Positions 24,225-33,200 of a stretch of 34,772 bases of DNA are shown here, piece after piece. The stretch is from Clostridia bacterium. Lineage in GTDB: Bacteria > Bacillota > Clostridia > UBA1381. The translations under genes and the position numbers were made by a program. The notes beneath the pieces were generated by a model. It had not been told where the DNA came from. It did no database searches and saw only the letters and a list, made by a program, of their open reading frames with translations. The stretch covers positions 1-34,772 of the forward strand of contig JAFRDB010000013.1 in assembly GCA_017404065.1 (NCBI GenBank), given 5' to 3'. Position 1 is the stretch's first letter. Each line of letters starts with the position of its first letter.

Positions 24225-25460
24225 ATGAAAATACAAGTAATTGGATTTAGTGATAAGACTATCAAGTATTCCGGATATGATGATATAACATATTCTACAA
24301 TAAATAAACCATTTTCTTTGGATATGTATAACATAAATATTATTAGTTTACAGAACAGTAAACTTTGGTTTAATAAAGGAAGTGATACTAATAGTATTAA
24401 CAATATTGATGATATTAGTAGTTTAGGAACAATGTTAAGATGCTCAAAGAAAGCTTTTAATATTATAGCGTATCCTCAAAACTATGAGTATAGTTTTTAT
24501 TATAATAAACATCAAAGCACTTACCAAAAAAGCACACAAATTAAAAATATTATAGATAGGATTATTCCAAGTGTTATGTGTCGTTTGTCCATTGAGAATG
24601 GGGAAGCAATCATATATGAGAATTGCAAGTCAAAGTGTAATAATAACGAATATTTGTCTGCTTTTGTATTTCACTCAACATCAAATGTTTTAACAAAATC
24701 TGTAGGTAGCGAAAAATCAACAACTATATGTTATAGTGATCATATGTTATTAACAACAATTGATTTCACAACATCAGAGATGGCATTAAAGGATTTTTTT
24801 GTTGAGATAGGCATTGATGAAGAGCAGGAAGAAATTCCAGAATGGTTAACGGATTATTGTTTCTTTAATGATAGGGAACAAAACGAGATTATTAGTGATA
24901 AAATGAGAAAAATAAAGGATTTGGAATTTGATATTGATAAGGCAAATGAGATTTTGAAAACCAACTTGCGATATAAAAGTATACTTATAGAATCCGGAGC
25001 CAGATTAGTTTCTGTTGTCGTTGATATATTACAGAAAATGATGAATTACGATTTGTCGGAATTTATAGATGAAAAGAAAGAGGATTTTTTGATAAAATTG
25101 GATGACATCACATTTATAGGGGAAATCAAGGGGGTAACATCGAATGTAAAATCTGAATTTGTATCTCAGTTAGAAGTCCATGTTCAAGGATATAATGATA
25201 AATTGGAAGAAAAAGAACAAAATGAAAATGTTAAGGGTATACTTATAATTAATCCTTTGCGTAACAGACCGCAAAGTGAGCGTGATGAGGTGCATGAAAA
25301 ACAAATTCATGTGGCGAAAAGATATGGAAGTCTTATTATAACAACAGATGTGCTTTTAACATTGTTTGAAAAATATCTGAATGGAAACATAACGAGCGAA
25401 GCTTTTATAAATAAACTATCAGAAAAAACAGGTGTATTAACGGTCGATGATTTTAACTAA
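24225..25460 (+). CDS. unknown protein with a PD-(D/E)xK nuclease-like C-terminus, inside the RM operon
   Basis: 411 residues from ATG 24225 (AAAGGAAAG upstream). I do not recognise the family. The N-terminal part (1-200) is mixed alpha/beta without a familiar motif. A charged helical segment at about 216-250 looks coiled-coil. The C-terminal part (about 251-385) has the order of a restriction-endonuclease fold: an early Glu in ILIESGARL (E256), then a beta strand KLDDITFIGEIKG giving D294, E300-x-K302, then an alpha helix with SQLEVHVQGY, then strand VKGILIINP. No ATPase or membrane motif. It is strongly AT-rich like the hsdS TRDs and starts 13 bases after hsdS. Before the toxin-antitoxin insertion it would have ended 18 bases before hsdR. 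An accessory antiviral nuclease is the most natural inference; function is not proven. Confidence 0.6.
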   Translation: MKIQVIGFSDKTIKYSGYDDITYSTINKPFSLDMYNINIISLQNSKLWFNKGSDTNSINNIDDISSLGTMLRCSKKAFNIIAYPQNYEYSFYYNKHQSTYQKSTQIKNIIDRIIPSVMCRLSIENGEAIIYENCKSKCNNNEYLSAFVFHSTSNVLTKSVGSEKSTTICYSDHMLLTTIDFTTSEMALKDFFVEIGIDEEQEEIPEWLTDYCFFNDREQNEIISDKMRKIKDLEFDIDKANEILKTNLRYKSILIESGARLVSVVVDILQKMMNYDLSEFIDEKKEDFLIKLDDITFIGEIKGVTSNVKSEFVSQLEVHVQGYNDKLEEKEQNENVKGILIINPLRNRPQSERDEVHEKQIHVAKRYGSLIITTDVLLTLFEKYLNGNITSEAFINKLSEKTGVLTVDDFN

Positions 25461-25541
25461 ACAAAGAAGGTGACGTGCATGACAAACTTTGATTTCCTTA
25501 CCGCTGATCCGCAGTTTAGAGGTGTTTGCGTGGGCGGCGGT
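25459..25541 (+). repeat. upstream copy of a direct repeat shared with the hsdR start (26271-26352)
   Basis: Bases 25459-25518 and 26271-26330 differ at only three positions over about 60 bases, including the ribosome site AAGAAGG and start codon. Similarity fades after that and one extra base appears. The two copies are 812 bases apart and bracket the toxin-antitoxin module. Confidence 0.85.
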
Positions 25542-25574
25542 GGAATATGTATAATTCATTTTGAAACATATTGA
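25479..25574 (+). pseudogene. truncated duplicate of the hsdR 5' end
   Basis: ATG 25479 begins MTNFDFLTADPQF, the same 13 residues as intact hsdR at 26291. A one-base insertion then shifts the frame and translation ends after 31 residues at TGA 25572. The ribosome site is retained, so a short peptide may still be made. It marks the original start of hsdR, 18 bases after the preceding gene, before the toxin-antitoxin module entered. Confidence 0.8.
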
Positions 25575-25619
25575 ATAAAACTAAATATGATATAAAAGAA
25601 AATGGAACAATAAAATGTA

Positions 25620-25648
25620 TTGACAAAACAATCATATTGCAATATAAT
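25620..25648 (+). promoter_or_regulatory. consensus promoter of the toxin-antitoxin module
   Basis: Perfect TTGACA (25620-25625), 17-base spacer, perfect TATAAT (25643-25648). Very AT-rich surroundings. Confidence 0.85.
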
Positions 25649-25670
25649 AATATAAAAAATCAATGACGAC

Positions 25671-25688
25671 TAATTGATAAATCAATTA
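25671..25688. promoter_or_regulatory. candidate RelB operator
   Basis: Arms TAATTGAT and ATCAATTA around a 2-base centre lie between the promoter and the antitoxin gene. Antitoxins of the RelB/DinJ type repress their own operon by binding such palindromes. Confidence 0.5.
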
Positions 25689-25704
25689 TATTGGAGGGTT
25701 TATT

Positions 25705-25968
25705 ATGGCAACATTACAAATAAGATTAAATGATGAACTGAAAAGCAGAGCTGACAATCTTTTTGAAAGTCTCGGATTGGATACATCAACTGCAGTGAGG
25801 ATGTTTTTTGCCGCAGCGCTTGAAAATGACGGCATTCCGTTTGAGGTAAGGCACAAAGCAATGTCACGTGATATGAGACAAGCGATATACGATAGTCGCA
25901 ACAGAGTGGATCTTTATGGTCCGTATAATACGGCAGAGGCTGCTGTTAATTCCATGCTGGAGGATTAA
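25705..25968 (+). CDS. RelB/DinJ-family antitoxin
   Basis: 87 residues, ATG 25705, TTGGAGGG upstream. The N-terminal ribbon-helix-helix segment (MATLQIRLNDELKSRADNLFESLGLDTSTAVRMFF) is typical of RelB/DinJ and binds operator DNA as a dimer. The C-terminal part would wrap and silence the toxin. It lies four bases before the toxin gene and the two share the consensus promoter at 25620. Autorepression through 25671-25688 is likely. Confidence 0.88.
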   Translation: MATLQIRLNDELKSRADNLFESLGLDTSTAVRMFFAAALENDGIPFEVRHKAMSRDMRQAIYDSRNRVDLYGPYNTAEAAVNSMLED

Positions 25969-25972
25969 GCAA

Positions 25973-26251
25973 GTGTATTCTATCGAGTATACCAACAAAA
26001 TGAAAAGAGATGTTCGGCTTATGAAAAAATGCGGTAAGGATCTGGATAAGCTCGTGAAGGTTTTATCTTTGCTCGCGGAAGGAAAAGGACTTCCGGTGAA
26101 ATACAAGGATCATAAGCTTAGTGGTGAATTGAGTGATTTTCGTGAATGTCACATAGAAAATGATTGGCTGCTGATATATCAATATCATAATGATGTTCTT
26201 ACTTTAACAGCAACAGGAACGGGAACACATGCTGATCTTTTTGGAATATAA
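25973..26251 (+). CDS. YafQ-family mRNA interferase toxin
   Basis: 92 residues from GTG 25973 (GGAGG 9 bases upstream; first residues VYSIEYTNKMKRDVRLM). The fold is the RelE/YafQ type, a ribosome-dependent mRNA cleaving toxin. YafQ-like conserved residues are visible: His in KDHKLSG, the RECHI block, DWLLIYQ, and the C-terminal THADLF. The pair would be held inactive by the RelB-type partner just upstream. It has its own promoter, unlike the surrounding hsd genes, and GC content differs from hsdR. The module stands between a 5' duplicate of hsdR and the intact gene, so it is an insertion into the restriction operon. Confidence 0.88.
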   Translation: MYSIEYTNKMKRDVRLMKKCGKDLDKLVKVLSLLAEGKGLPVKYKDHKLSGELSDFRECHIENDWLLIYQYHNDVLTLTATGTGTHADLFGI

Positions 26252-26290
26252 GCCTAAGTTAGATGTTATAAAACAAAGAAGGTGACGCGC

Positions 26291-29200
26291 ATGACAAACT
26301 TTGATTTCCTTACTGCCGATCCGCAGTTTGCGACGTTTGCGGGGGCGGCAGCAGCGGCTGAGAAAATACTCAATATTGACGCGGCGGCATCTGTGCTGAA
26401 CTGCCGCCGGGCGATGGAGTTTGCGGTAAAATGGATGTATTCGGTAGATAAGGATCTGGAAATGCCGTATGACACAACGCTTTCCACGCTTATGAAAGCC
26501 GAGGATTTCCGCGATGTTGTGGGCAGTGAGATCCTTTTCAGGATGAACTATATCCGCAAATGCGGCAATGAAGCCGCACATTCGGAAAAGAAGATAACAA
26601 CGGATCAGGCGCGGCTGTGCATAAAGGATCTCTATATATTCATGGACTTTGTCGCGTGCTGCTACGGCGCGGACTATAAGGAAAGACCGTTTGATGAAGC
26701 GCTGCTTGATAACCCCGGTGAGGCTGTTGACTTTAAGCAGAAGGAGCTTGATCTTGAAAAGCTCATAGAGGAAAACAAGGCGCTAAGGGACGAGCTTACG
26801 GCAAGACGCGCGGAGCAGCAGCAGGACTATGTTCTGAAGCCGCTTGATATATCCGAGTTCACAACAAGGAAGCTGTACATAGATTCAATGCTATCTGAGG
26901 CGGGCTGGACAGAGAACAAAAACTGGCTCAATGAAGTGGAGCTTCACGGTATGCCGAACAAGTCAGGGGAGGGCTATGCCGACTATGTTCTGTATGATGA
27001 TACGCATAAGCCTTTGGCGGTGATAGAGGCAAAGCGAACCTGTGTTGACGTTTCAAAGGGCAGACAGCAGGCAAAGCTGTATGCGGATATTTTAGAGAAG
27101 CAGTACGGCAGACGCCCTGTAATATTTCTGACCAATGGATTTGAAACGCGCATAGACGATGGGCAGTACCCGGAGCGCAGAGTTGCGGCGATATATTCAA
27201 AGCGCGACCTTGAAAAGATGTTTAATCTCCGCAGGATGAGGACAAGCCTTAAAAATGTTATGGTAGACAGGGATATTGCCGGCAGATACTATCAGGAGGG
27301 TGCTATAAAGGCGGTATGCGGCAGCTTTGATGATAAGAACCGCAGAAAGGCGCTTTTAGTCATGGCTACGGGTTCGGGCAAAACACGTACTGTAATTGCC
27401 TTGTGCAAGATACTGTTAGAGCGCGGATGGGTAAGGAACATATTGTTCCTTGCAGACCGTAATTCACTTGTTACACAGGCAAAACGCGCGTTCGTTAATC
27501 TTTTGCCTGATCTCTCAGTGACAAATCTGTGCGAGGAAAAGGATAATTACACGGCGCACTGTGTGTTCTCAACATATCAGACCATGTATAACTGCATAGA
27601 TGAGGTCGAGGATAAAGAGGGCAAGCTGTTTACAACAGGACATTTTGATCTTTTGATATGTGACGAGGCGCATCGCTCGATATATAATAAATACAAGGAT
27701 ATATTCAATTATTTTGACGCGCCGCTTGTCGGGCTTACCGCAACGCCAAAGGACGAGATCGACAAGAACACATACGAGATATTCGAGCTGCAAAGCGGCA
27801 CGCCTACATACGGTTATGAGCTGGCGCAGGCGGTACAGGACGGCTTTCTTGTAGACTATATATCTGTTGAATCCAAGCTGAAATTTATAGAACAGGGTAT
27901 AACCTATGCAGAGCTTTCCGAAGAGGAAAAGGAGGAATACGAAAACCTGTTTGAGGACGAGAACGGAGAGGTGCCGGAAAAAATAAGCTCCTCCGCGCTT
28001 AATGAGTGGGTTTTTAACCGCGACACGATAAGGCAGGTTTTAAGTATCCTTATGGCGGAAGGACTAAAGATAGATTACGGTCAGAAGATAGGTAAAACAA
28101 TAATATTTGCAAAGAACCACAATCACGCGGAGCGTATACTTGAAGTGTTCAACAGCGAATATCCGCATCTGACGGGATTTGCAAAGGTTATAGATAATAA
28201 AATAAACTATGCTCAAAGCCTTATAGATGAGTTTTCAGAGCCGGACAAGCTGCCGCAGATAGCAATATCCGTTGATATGCTCGATACCGGGATAGATGTG
28301 CCGGAGGTGCTCAATCTTGTGTTCTTTAAAAAGGTCATGAGCAAGGCAAAGTTCTGGCAGATGATAGGCAGAGGCACGCGTCTTTGCCCGGGACTTATAG
28401 ACGGCGCGGATAAGAGCAAATTCTATATATTTGACTTTTGCGGCAACTTTGAGTTTTTCAGGATGGGCAGCGGCAAGCCTGTCGCAAATCAGATCGCGCT
28501 GCAAGGCAAGATATTTTATTTAAAGGCGCAGATAATAACAAAGCTGCAGGATATTGATTATCAGACAGAGGAGCTTATAGCGTTCCGCAAGGAGCTGGTT
28601 TCGGATATGGCTGCAAAGGTGAGTGAGCTGAACAAGGACAACTTTGCAGTAAAGCAGCATTTGAAGTATGTGGAGCTGTACGCATCGGAGGAAAACTATA
28701 CATCGCTTACATACGAGGATACGCTGCTTATCCGTGATGAGCTTGCGCCGCTTATCATTCCCGATGATGATGAGGCGAGTGCGGTGAGGTTTGACGCGCT
28801 CATGTACGGTATCGAGTTTGCATACCTCGTAGGTAAGAAATATAACAGGGCGCGAAGGGAGCTGTTAAATAAGGTCAGCGGCATTGCGGGCGTTGCGAAT
28901 ATACCTGAGATAACGGCAAAATCAGAGCTTACCAATAAGATACTCAAAACAGATTATCTCGATAACTGCGGGATAAATGAATTTGAGCATATCCGTGAGG
29001 AGCTAAGGAACCTGATGAAATATCTGCCGCATACCCGTTATGATGTGGATATTGATATAAATGATGATCTTTTGTCCGTAGAGTGGAAGGAGTCTGAGCT
29101 TGAAAATGACGATATCCAAGGCTACAGGCTAAAAGCGGAGCATTATGTGCGTCATCATCAGGACAGTCCGGCTATAAAGAAGCTCAAAAGCAATCTCCCA

Positions 29201-29575
29201 CTTAGCGGTGAGGACGTTGCAGAGCTTGAAAAAATACTGTGGTCTGAGGTCGGTACAAAGGAGGAATATGCAACGGAATACGGCGAAAAGCCGCTCGGTG
29301 AGTTTGTGCGTGAGATAGTAGGGCTTGATATGAACGCGGCAAAGGAGGCGTTTGCGGACTTTTTGAGCAGCACCAGTCTTGACGCAAGGCAGATATATTT
29401 TGTCAATCAGATCATTGAATATATCGTGCATAACGGTATCTTAAAGGATATGTCTGTTTTTACGGAAACGCCCTTTACGGATAAAGGCAGAATAACGGAT
29501 GTTTTTACAGATATGAGTATATGGAACGGGATAATGAGCGTTATAAACAGCATCAACCGTAACGCTGCCGCATAA
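26291..29575 (+). CDS. hsdR: type I restriction enzyme, endonuclease/translocase subunit HsdR
   Basis: 1094 residues from ATG 26291 (AAGGTG upstream; the GTG at 26282 overlaps that site). An N-terminal helical DUF4145-like segment spans about 1-115. The HSDR_N nuclease domain has D231 in GYADYVLYDD and E246-A-K248 (VIEAK), the PD-(D/E)xK core. A superfamily 2 motor follows: Walker A ATGSGKT about 358-364, DEAH about 457-461, TATP, and QMIGRGTRL as motif VI. An EcoEI-type C-terminal domain completes it. It translocates and cuts DNA lacking HsdM methylation. The gene looks intact. Its start was re-created downstream of the toxin-antitoxin insertion, and expression may now depend on that module's promoter as well as hsdM's. 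Confidence 0.94.
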   Translation: MTNFDFLTADPQFATFAGAAAAAEKILNIDAAASVLNCRRAMEFAVKWMYSVDKDLEMPYDTTLSTLMKAEDFRDVVGSEILFRMNYIRKCGNEAAHSEKKITTDQARLCIKDLYIFMDFVACCYGADYKERPFDEALLDNPGEAVDFKQKELDLEKLIEENKALRDELTARRAEQQQDYVLKPLDISEFTTRKLYIDSMLSEAGWTENKNWLNEVELHGMPNKSGEGYADYVLYDDTHKPLAVIEAKRTCVDVSKGRQQAKLYADILEKQYGRRPVIFLTNGFETRIDDGQYPERRVAAIYSKRDLEKMFNLRRMRTSLKNVMVDRDIAGRYYQEGAIKAVCGSFDDKNRRKALLVMATGSGKTRTVIALCKILLERGWVRNILFLADRNSLVTQAKRAFVNLLPDLSVTNLCEEKDNYTAHCVFSTYQTMYNCIDEVEDKEGKLFTTGHFDLLICDEAHRSIYNKYKDIFNYFDAPLVGLTATPKDEIDKNTYEIFELQSGTPTYGYELAQAVQDGFLVDYISVESKLKFIEQGITYAELSEEEKEEYENLFEDENGEVPEKISSSALNEWVFNRDTIRQVLSILMAEGLKIDYGQKIGKTIIFAKNHNHAERILEVFNSEYPHLTGFAKVIDNKINYAQSLIDEFSEPDKLPQIAISVDMLDTGIDVPEVLNLVFFKKVMSKAKFWQMIGRGTRLCPGLIDGADKSKFYIFDFCGNFEFFRMGSGKPVANQIALQGKIFYLKAQIITKLQDIDYQTEELIAFRKELVSDMAAKVSELNKDNFAVKQHLKYVELYASEENYTSLTYEDTLLIRDELAPLIIPDDDEASAVRFDALMYGIEFAYLVGKKYNRARRELLNKVSGIAGVANIPEITAKSELTNKILKTDYLDNCGINEFEHIREELRNLMKYLPHTRYDVDIDINDDLLSVEWKESELENDDIQGYRLKAEHYVRHHQDSPAIKKLKSNLPLSGEDVAELEKILWSEVGTKEEYATEYGEKPLGEFVREIVGLDMNAAKEAFADFLSSTSLDARQIYFVNQIIEYIVHNGILKDMSVFTETPFTDKGRITDVFTDMSIWNGIMSVINSINRNAAA

Positions 29576-29599
29576 AACCAAAATAATCGTAATGCCGAC

Positions 29600-29628
29600 T
29601 TGACACTCCATCCAAGCTATGGTATAAT
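29600..29628 (+). promoter_or_regulatory. promoter of the UDP-GlcNAc 2-epimerase gene
   Basis: Perfect TTGACA (29600-29605), 17-base spacer, perfect TATAAT (29623-29628). A small CCGGC-GCAA-GCCGG hairpin lies in the leader just before the gene start. Confidence 0.8.
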
Positions 29629-29691
29629 TGAAGACAGATTTGAGAAAATAAGAAACAGCAAAACCGGCGCAAGCCGGAGATGGAGAAAAAG

Positions 29692-30840
29692 ATGAAAAAG
29701 CTAAAGGTAATGACGGTTTTCGGCACGCGGCCGGAGGCGATAAAGATGTGTCCGCTCGTGCAGGAGCTGAAAAAGCATGAGGAGATAGAGCCGGTAGTCT
29801 GCGTTACGGCGCAGCACAGAGAAATGCTCGACCAGGTGCTTGAGATATTCGGTGTTGTGCCGGACTATGACCTTGATATAATGAAATCGCGTCAGACACT
29901 TGCGGGAATAACTACAAGGGTGCTCGAAGGCATGGAGGATGTTCTGAAAAAAGAACAGCCGGACATCGTGCTCGTTCACGGTGATACCTCGACAAGCTTT
30001 GTCGCGGCGCTTGCGGCATTCTATCAGCAGATAAAAGTCGGTCATGTTGAAGCGGGGTTGAGAACGTATGACATATACAGTCCGTTTCCGGAGGAGATGA
30101 ACCGGCAGCTGACCGGAAGGATAGCAAATTTGCATTTTTCGCCTACAACGCGTAATTTCAACAATCTAAGAGCGGAGAATGTCAGCGCGGAGAAGATATA
30201 TATTACCGGAAACACGGTGATTGACGCGCTTAAAACAACGGTACGCAGCGACTATGAATTCAAGGATGATTGTCTGCGTGCGCTTGACTACGAAAACCGC
30301 CGTGTTATCATAGTTACTGCGCATCGCCGTGAGAATCTTGGTAAGCCGCTTGAGGATATATGCAAAGCGATAAAGGAGATAATAGAAAGCTATCCGGATA
30401 CCGAAGCGGTATATCCTGTGCATCTGAACCCTGCGGTTCGCGAAACGGTATGGGGGGTGCTTGGGGATACCGAGCGTGTGCATCTGATAGATCCTCTTGA
30501 TACTAACGAGCTGCATAACGCGATTGCGCGCAGCTTTATGGTCATGACCGATTCGGGCGGTATTCAGGAGGAGGCACCTGCGCTTGCAAAGCCAGTGCTT
30601 GTGCTCCGTCGGGAAACGGAGCGTCCGGAGGCGGTGGAAGCAGGGACAGTAAAGCTTGCCGGAGTCGACAAGGAAGTTATTGTTAATATGGCGCGTGAGC
30701 TTTTAGACAGTAAAGAAGCATATAATAAAATGGCACAGGCAGCTAACCCTTATGGTGACGGCGAAGCATCGCGAAGAATAACAGAAGCGTTGCTGTATGA
30801 ATTTGAATACAGGGACACAAAACCTGACAGCTTTGCATAA
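29692..30840 (+). CDS. wecB: UDP-N-acetylglucosamine 2-epimerase (non-hydrolysing)
   Basis: 382 residues from ATG 29692 (GGAG 6 bases before; ATG 29680 has no proper site). It interconverts UDP-GlcNAc and UDP-ManNAc, a precursor for wall teichoic acid linkage units and surface polysaccharides. Conserved blocks: VFGTRPEAIKMCPLVQ, VHGDTSTSFVAALAAFY, VGHVEAGLRT, VTAHRRENLG, and TDSGGIQEEAPALAKPVL with RETERPEAVEAGT. Full family length. It stands alone under its own promoter but fits functionally with the TagO/WecA-like enzyme at 20374. Confidence 0.93.
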   Translation: MKKLKVMTVFGTRPEAIKMCPLVQELKKHEEIEPVVCVTAQHREMLDQVLEIFGVVPDYDLDIMKSRQTLAGITTRVLEGMEDVLKKEQPDIVLVHGDTSTSFVAALAAFYQQIKVGHVEAGLRTYDIYSPFPEEMNRQLTGRIANLHFSPTTRNFNNLRAENVSAEKIYITGNTVIDALKTTVRSDYEFKDDCLRALDYENRRVIIVTAHRRENLGKPLEDICKAIKEIIESYPDTEAVYPVHLNPAVRETVWGVLGDTERVHLIDPLDTNELHNAIARSFMVMTDSGGIQEEAPALAKPVLVLRRETERPEAVEAGTVKLAGVDKEVIVNMARELLDSKEAYNKMAQAANPYGDGEASRRITEALLYEFEYRDTKPDSFA

Positions 30841-30913
30841 GCTTGCTAAAAATCGTGCGGTTTATCCGAACGGTTTTCTCAAGCTTACATAAATCGAAAG
30901 GATAAGTATAAAA

Positions 30914-32008
30914 ATGAAATTAGGAATAGTAGGACTGCCGAATGTAGGCAAATCGACACTGTTCAACGCAATAACTCAGGCGGGCGCGGAAAGCGCGAAC
31001 TATCCGTTCTGCACTATAGAGCCGAATGTTGGGATAGTTGATGTGCCGGATGAGAGAATAGATAAGCTTGCTGAAATGTATAGCCCTAAGAAGGTCACGC
31101 GAGCTTATATAGAGTTTGTTGATATTGCCGGACTTGTAAAGGGCGCATCAAAGGGAGAGGGGCTTGGAAACAAGTTTCTTGCGTCCATACGTGAGTGTGA
31201 CGCTATCGTTCATGTGGTACGCTGTTTTGAGGATGATAATATAACTCATGTTGACGGCTCGGTAGATCCCGTGCGCGATATAGAGACAATAAATCTTGAA
31301 CTTATCTTCTCAGACCTGGAGATGCTCGAGAGGAAGATAGACAGGACAAAGAAGGCGATGAAGGGCGATAAGTCCTTAGCGGCAGAGGTTGCGTTATATG
31401 AGCGCGTGAAGGAAGCGCTTGAAGCCGGCAAGCTTGCAAAATCGCTTGAATATACAGATGATGAGCTTGCTCTGATGCGTGATATATTTCTTATCACCAT
31501 GAAGCCGGTAATATATGCGGCAAACGTGGCAGAAGATGATTTTTCAAATGGCATAGAGAACAATGTGTTTGTAAACCGTGTAAAGGAATACGCGGCGGCA
31601 GAAAATTCCGAAGTCATGCCGGTATCGGCAAAGATCGAGGAGGAGATCGCGCAGTTTGAGCCGGACGAGAGGGATGTGTTCTTAGAGGATCTGGGCATGA
31701 CCGAATCCGGTCTTGACAGGCTGATAAAGGCAAGCTATTCACTTTTGGGACTCATAAGCTACCTCACTGCCGGTGAGCCTGAGGTCAGGGCATGGACTAT
31801 AACCAAGGGCACAAAGGCACCACAGGCGGCAGGCAAGATCCATTCTGATTTCGAGCGCGGCTTTATCCGCGCCGAGGTCGTGGCTTATGATGATCTTATG
31901 GCATGCGGCACAATGGCGGGTGCAAAGGAAAAGGGGCTTGTTCGCAGCGAGGGCAAGGAATACGTCATGAAGGACGGCGATATTGTGCTGTTCAGATTTA
32001 ATGTCTGA
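30914..32008 (+). CDS. ychF: YchF-family GTPase/ATPase (Obg-related)
   Basis: 364 residues, ATG 30914 with AAAGGAT upstream. G1 is [15 protein letters not shown], the switch region [21 protein letters not shown]3 [20 protein letters not shown], and the G4 equivalent NVAEDD, where Glu replaces the usual Lys-Asp, the mark of YchF and its preference for ATP. A central coiled-coil insert is near 135-200. A C-terminal TGS-like domain includes [27 protein letters not shown]. YchF is a conserved ribosome-associated protein tied to stress and translation. Its stop overlaps the radC start by one base, heading a four-gene operon. Confidence 0.95.
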   Translation: MKLGIVGLPNVGKSTLFNAITQAGAESANYPFCTIEPNVGIVDVPDERIDKLAEMYSPKKVTRAYIEFVDIAGLVKGASKGEGLGNKFLASIRECDAIVHVVRCFEDDNITHVDGSVDPVRDIETINLELIFSDLEMLERKIDRTKKAMKGDKSLAAEVALYERVKEALEAGKLAKSLEYTDDELALMRDIFLITMKPVIYAANVAEDDFSNGIENNVFVNRVKEYAAAENSEVMPVSAKIEEEIAQFEPDERDVFLEDLGMTESGLDRLIKASYSLLGLISYLTAGEPEVRAWTITKGTKAPQAAGKIHSDFERGFIRAEVVAYDDLMACGTMAGAKEKGLVRSEGKEYVMKDGDIVLFRFNV

Positions 32009-32739
32009 TGGGGAAGAATATTCATTCGGGCCACAGAGACAGAATGCGGGCACGATTTGACGAGGTCGGGTTTAAGGGCTGGTCGGATCATGAGATACTT
32101 GAATATATGCTCTATGGTGTACTGCCGCGTGTCAATACCAATCCTATAGCGCACAGACTGCTTTTCGCGAACGGCAACAGCATTGTGCGGTTGCTGAAAA
32201 ATTCCGAGGAAAATGCTGACTTTTTAACATCGATCAAGGATGTGAATGAAAAGACGGTTATATATCTGAGGAGCCTGAAAGCGTTTATAGAATATTACCG
32301 CGATAAACAGATAAAAGAGAAACCGATCGTGCTGACGACGGATAACATGGAGTCGTTCATCAGGACTATAGATTTTCCGGATGATCGGGAGGATATGGTC
32401 ATGCTGTGTCTTACCGGTAATATGCGGCTCAAATGCATAATGCGAATAACCGAACAGAGCGGGTATGACTATGCAACGGCTGACATAGATAAGCTTATTC
32501 AGCTCTCGGTACGTTCAAAGACTGATAATATGATACTGGTACATAATCATCCGAGCGGCAGGATCGAAATATCGCCGGAGGATATAAACACCACTATTCA
32601 TGTGCAGAAAATGCTTGACGCGTTTGATATGTTTCTGATCGATCATTTTATCGTATGCGGTGATGAGGTTATCAGCGTAAAGATGAAACATGGAGAAAAG
32701 ATTTTAAATAAATTAAAAGGAGGACGCAGTAATGAGTGA
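32008..32739 (+). CDS. radC: RadC-family JAB/MPN-domain protein
   Basis: 243 residues; ATG 32008 shares a base with the ychF TGA, so translation is coupled. The N-terminal segment (DHEILEYMLYGVLPRVNTN) is the RadC helical part; a JAB/MPN domain from about 110 has the metal motif HNHPSGRIEISPED (His-x-His, Ser, Asp). The C-terminal DHFIVCGDEVISVK is also typical. RadC proteins were named for DNA repair, but their biochemical activity is not settled; the fold is that of metal-dependent proteases and deubiquitinases. Slightly short of tightest consensus but complete. Confidence 0.85.
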   Translation: MGKNIHSGHRDRMRARFDEVGFKGWSDHEILEYMLYGVLPRVNTNPIAHRLLFANGNSIVRLLKNSEENADFLTSIKDVNEKTVIYLRSLKAFIEYYRDKQIKEKPIVLTTDNMESFIRTIDFPDDREDMVMLCLTGNMRLKCIMRITEQSGYDYATADIDKLIQLSVRSKTDNMILVHNHPSGRIEISPEDINTTIHVQKMLDAFDMFLIDHFIVCGDEVISVKMKHGEKILNKLKGGRSNE

Positions 32740-33199
32740 CGAGATCAAAAAAGAAGAGATCGATGCCGCGGCAGATGAGGAGGCTGTTGTTGAGGCCGAG
32801 ATAGAACCGGAGGTAAAGGAGGAAGAGGAGCCGATAGGCAACATAAAGATATCTGTGGATGTGGTAACAACGATAGCGGGCATTGCCGCGTCCGAGATAG
32901 AGGGTGTATCTTGCATGTACACATCCTTTGTTGACGGATTCGCACAGCGGTTTGGCGCAAAGAAAACGACTAAGGGCGTTAAGGTGGATATGAGCGGCAA
33001 TACCGTAGGTATAGACTTATATATAGTTGTTGACTATGGCGTAAAGATACCGGAGCTTGCATGGACTATACAGGAGAATGTAAAGAATAGTGTTGAGACT
33101 ATGACAGGACTTTCCGTATCATACGTAAATATCCATATCGAAGGAATCAGCTTTGATGATGAGACGGGGGAGTCCGCGCCGGAGGCGGAGGAAGAATAA
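32732..33199 (+). CDS. Asp23/Gls24 family envelope stress protein
   Basis: 155 residues, ATG 32732 with AGGAGG 8 bases upstream, overlapping radC by 8 bases. After a very acidic start of about 35 residues comes the Asp23 domain: NIKISVDVVTTIAGIAASEIEG, then GVKVDMSGNTVGIDLYIVVDYG, then IPELAWTIQENVKNSVETMTGLSVSYVNIHI. Members are small cytoplasmic proteins often tethered to the membrane and linked with alkaline or cell-wall stress in Firmicutes. The acidic tail (EEE) is unusual but harmless. It is cotranscribed with ychF, radC and thyX. Confidence 0.88.
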   Translation: MSDEIKKEEIDAAADEEAVVEAEIEPEVKEEEEPIGNIKISVDVVTTIAGIAASEIEGVSCMYTSFVDGFAQRFGAKKTTKGVKVDMSGNTVGIDLYIVVDYGVKIPELAWTIQENVKNSVETMTGLSVSYVNIHIEGISFDDETGESAPEAEEE

Positions 33200-33200
33200 A

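Noticed and set aside
25479..25574. A real 31-residue protein at the hsdR remnant
   Set aside because: The first 13 residues copy HsdR and the rest is out of frame, so it is a duplication scar even though it keeps a ribosome site.
30166..30516. Antisense open frames of 100 codons or more over wecB, tagO and trpS
   Set aside because: They mirror strongly coding genes, lack ribosome sites, and contain the His/Arg/Leu-rich composition typical of shadow frames.
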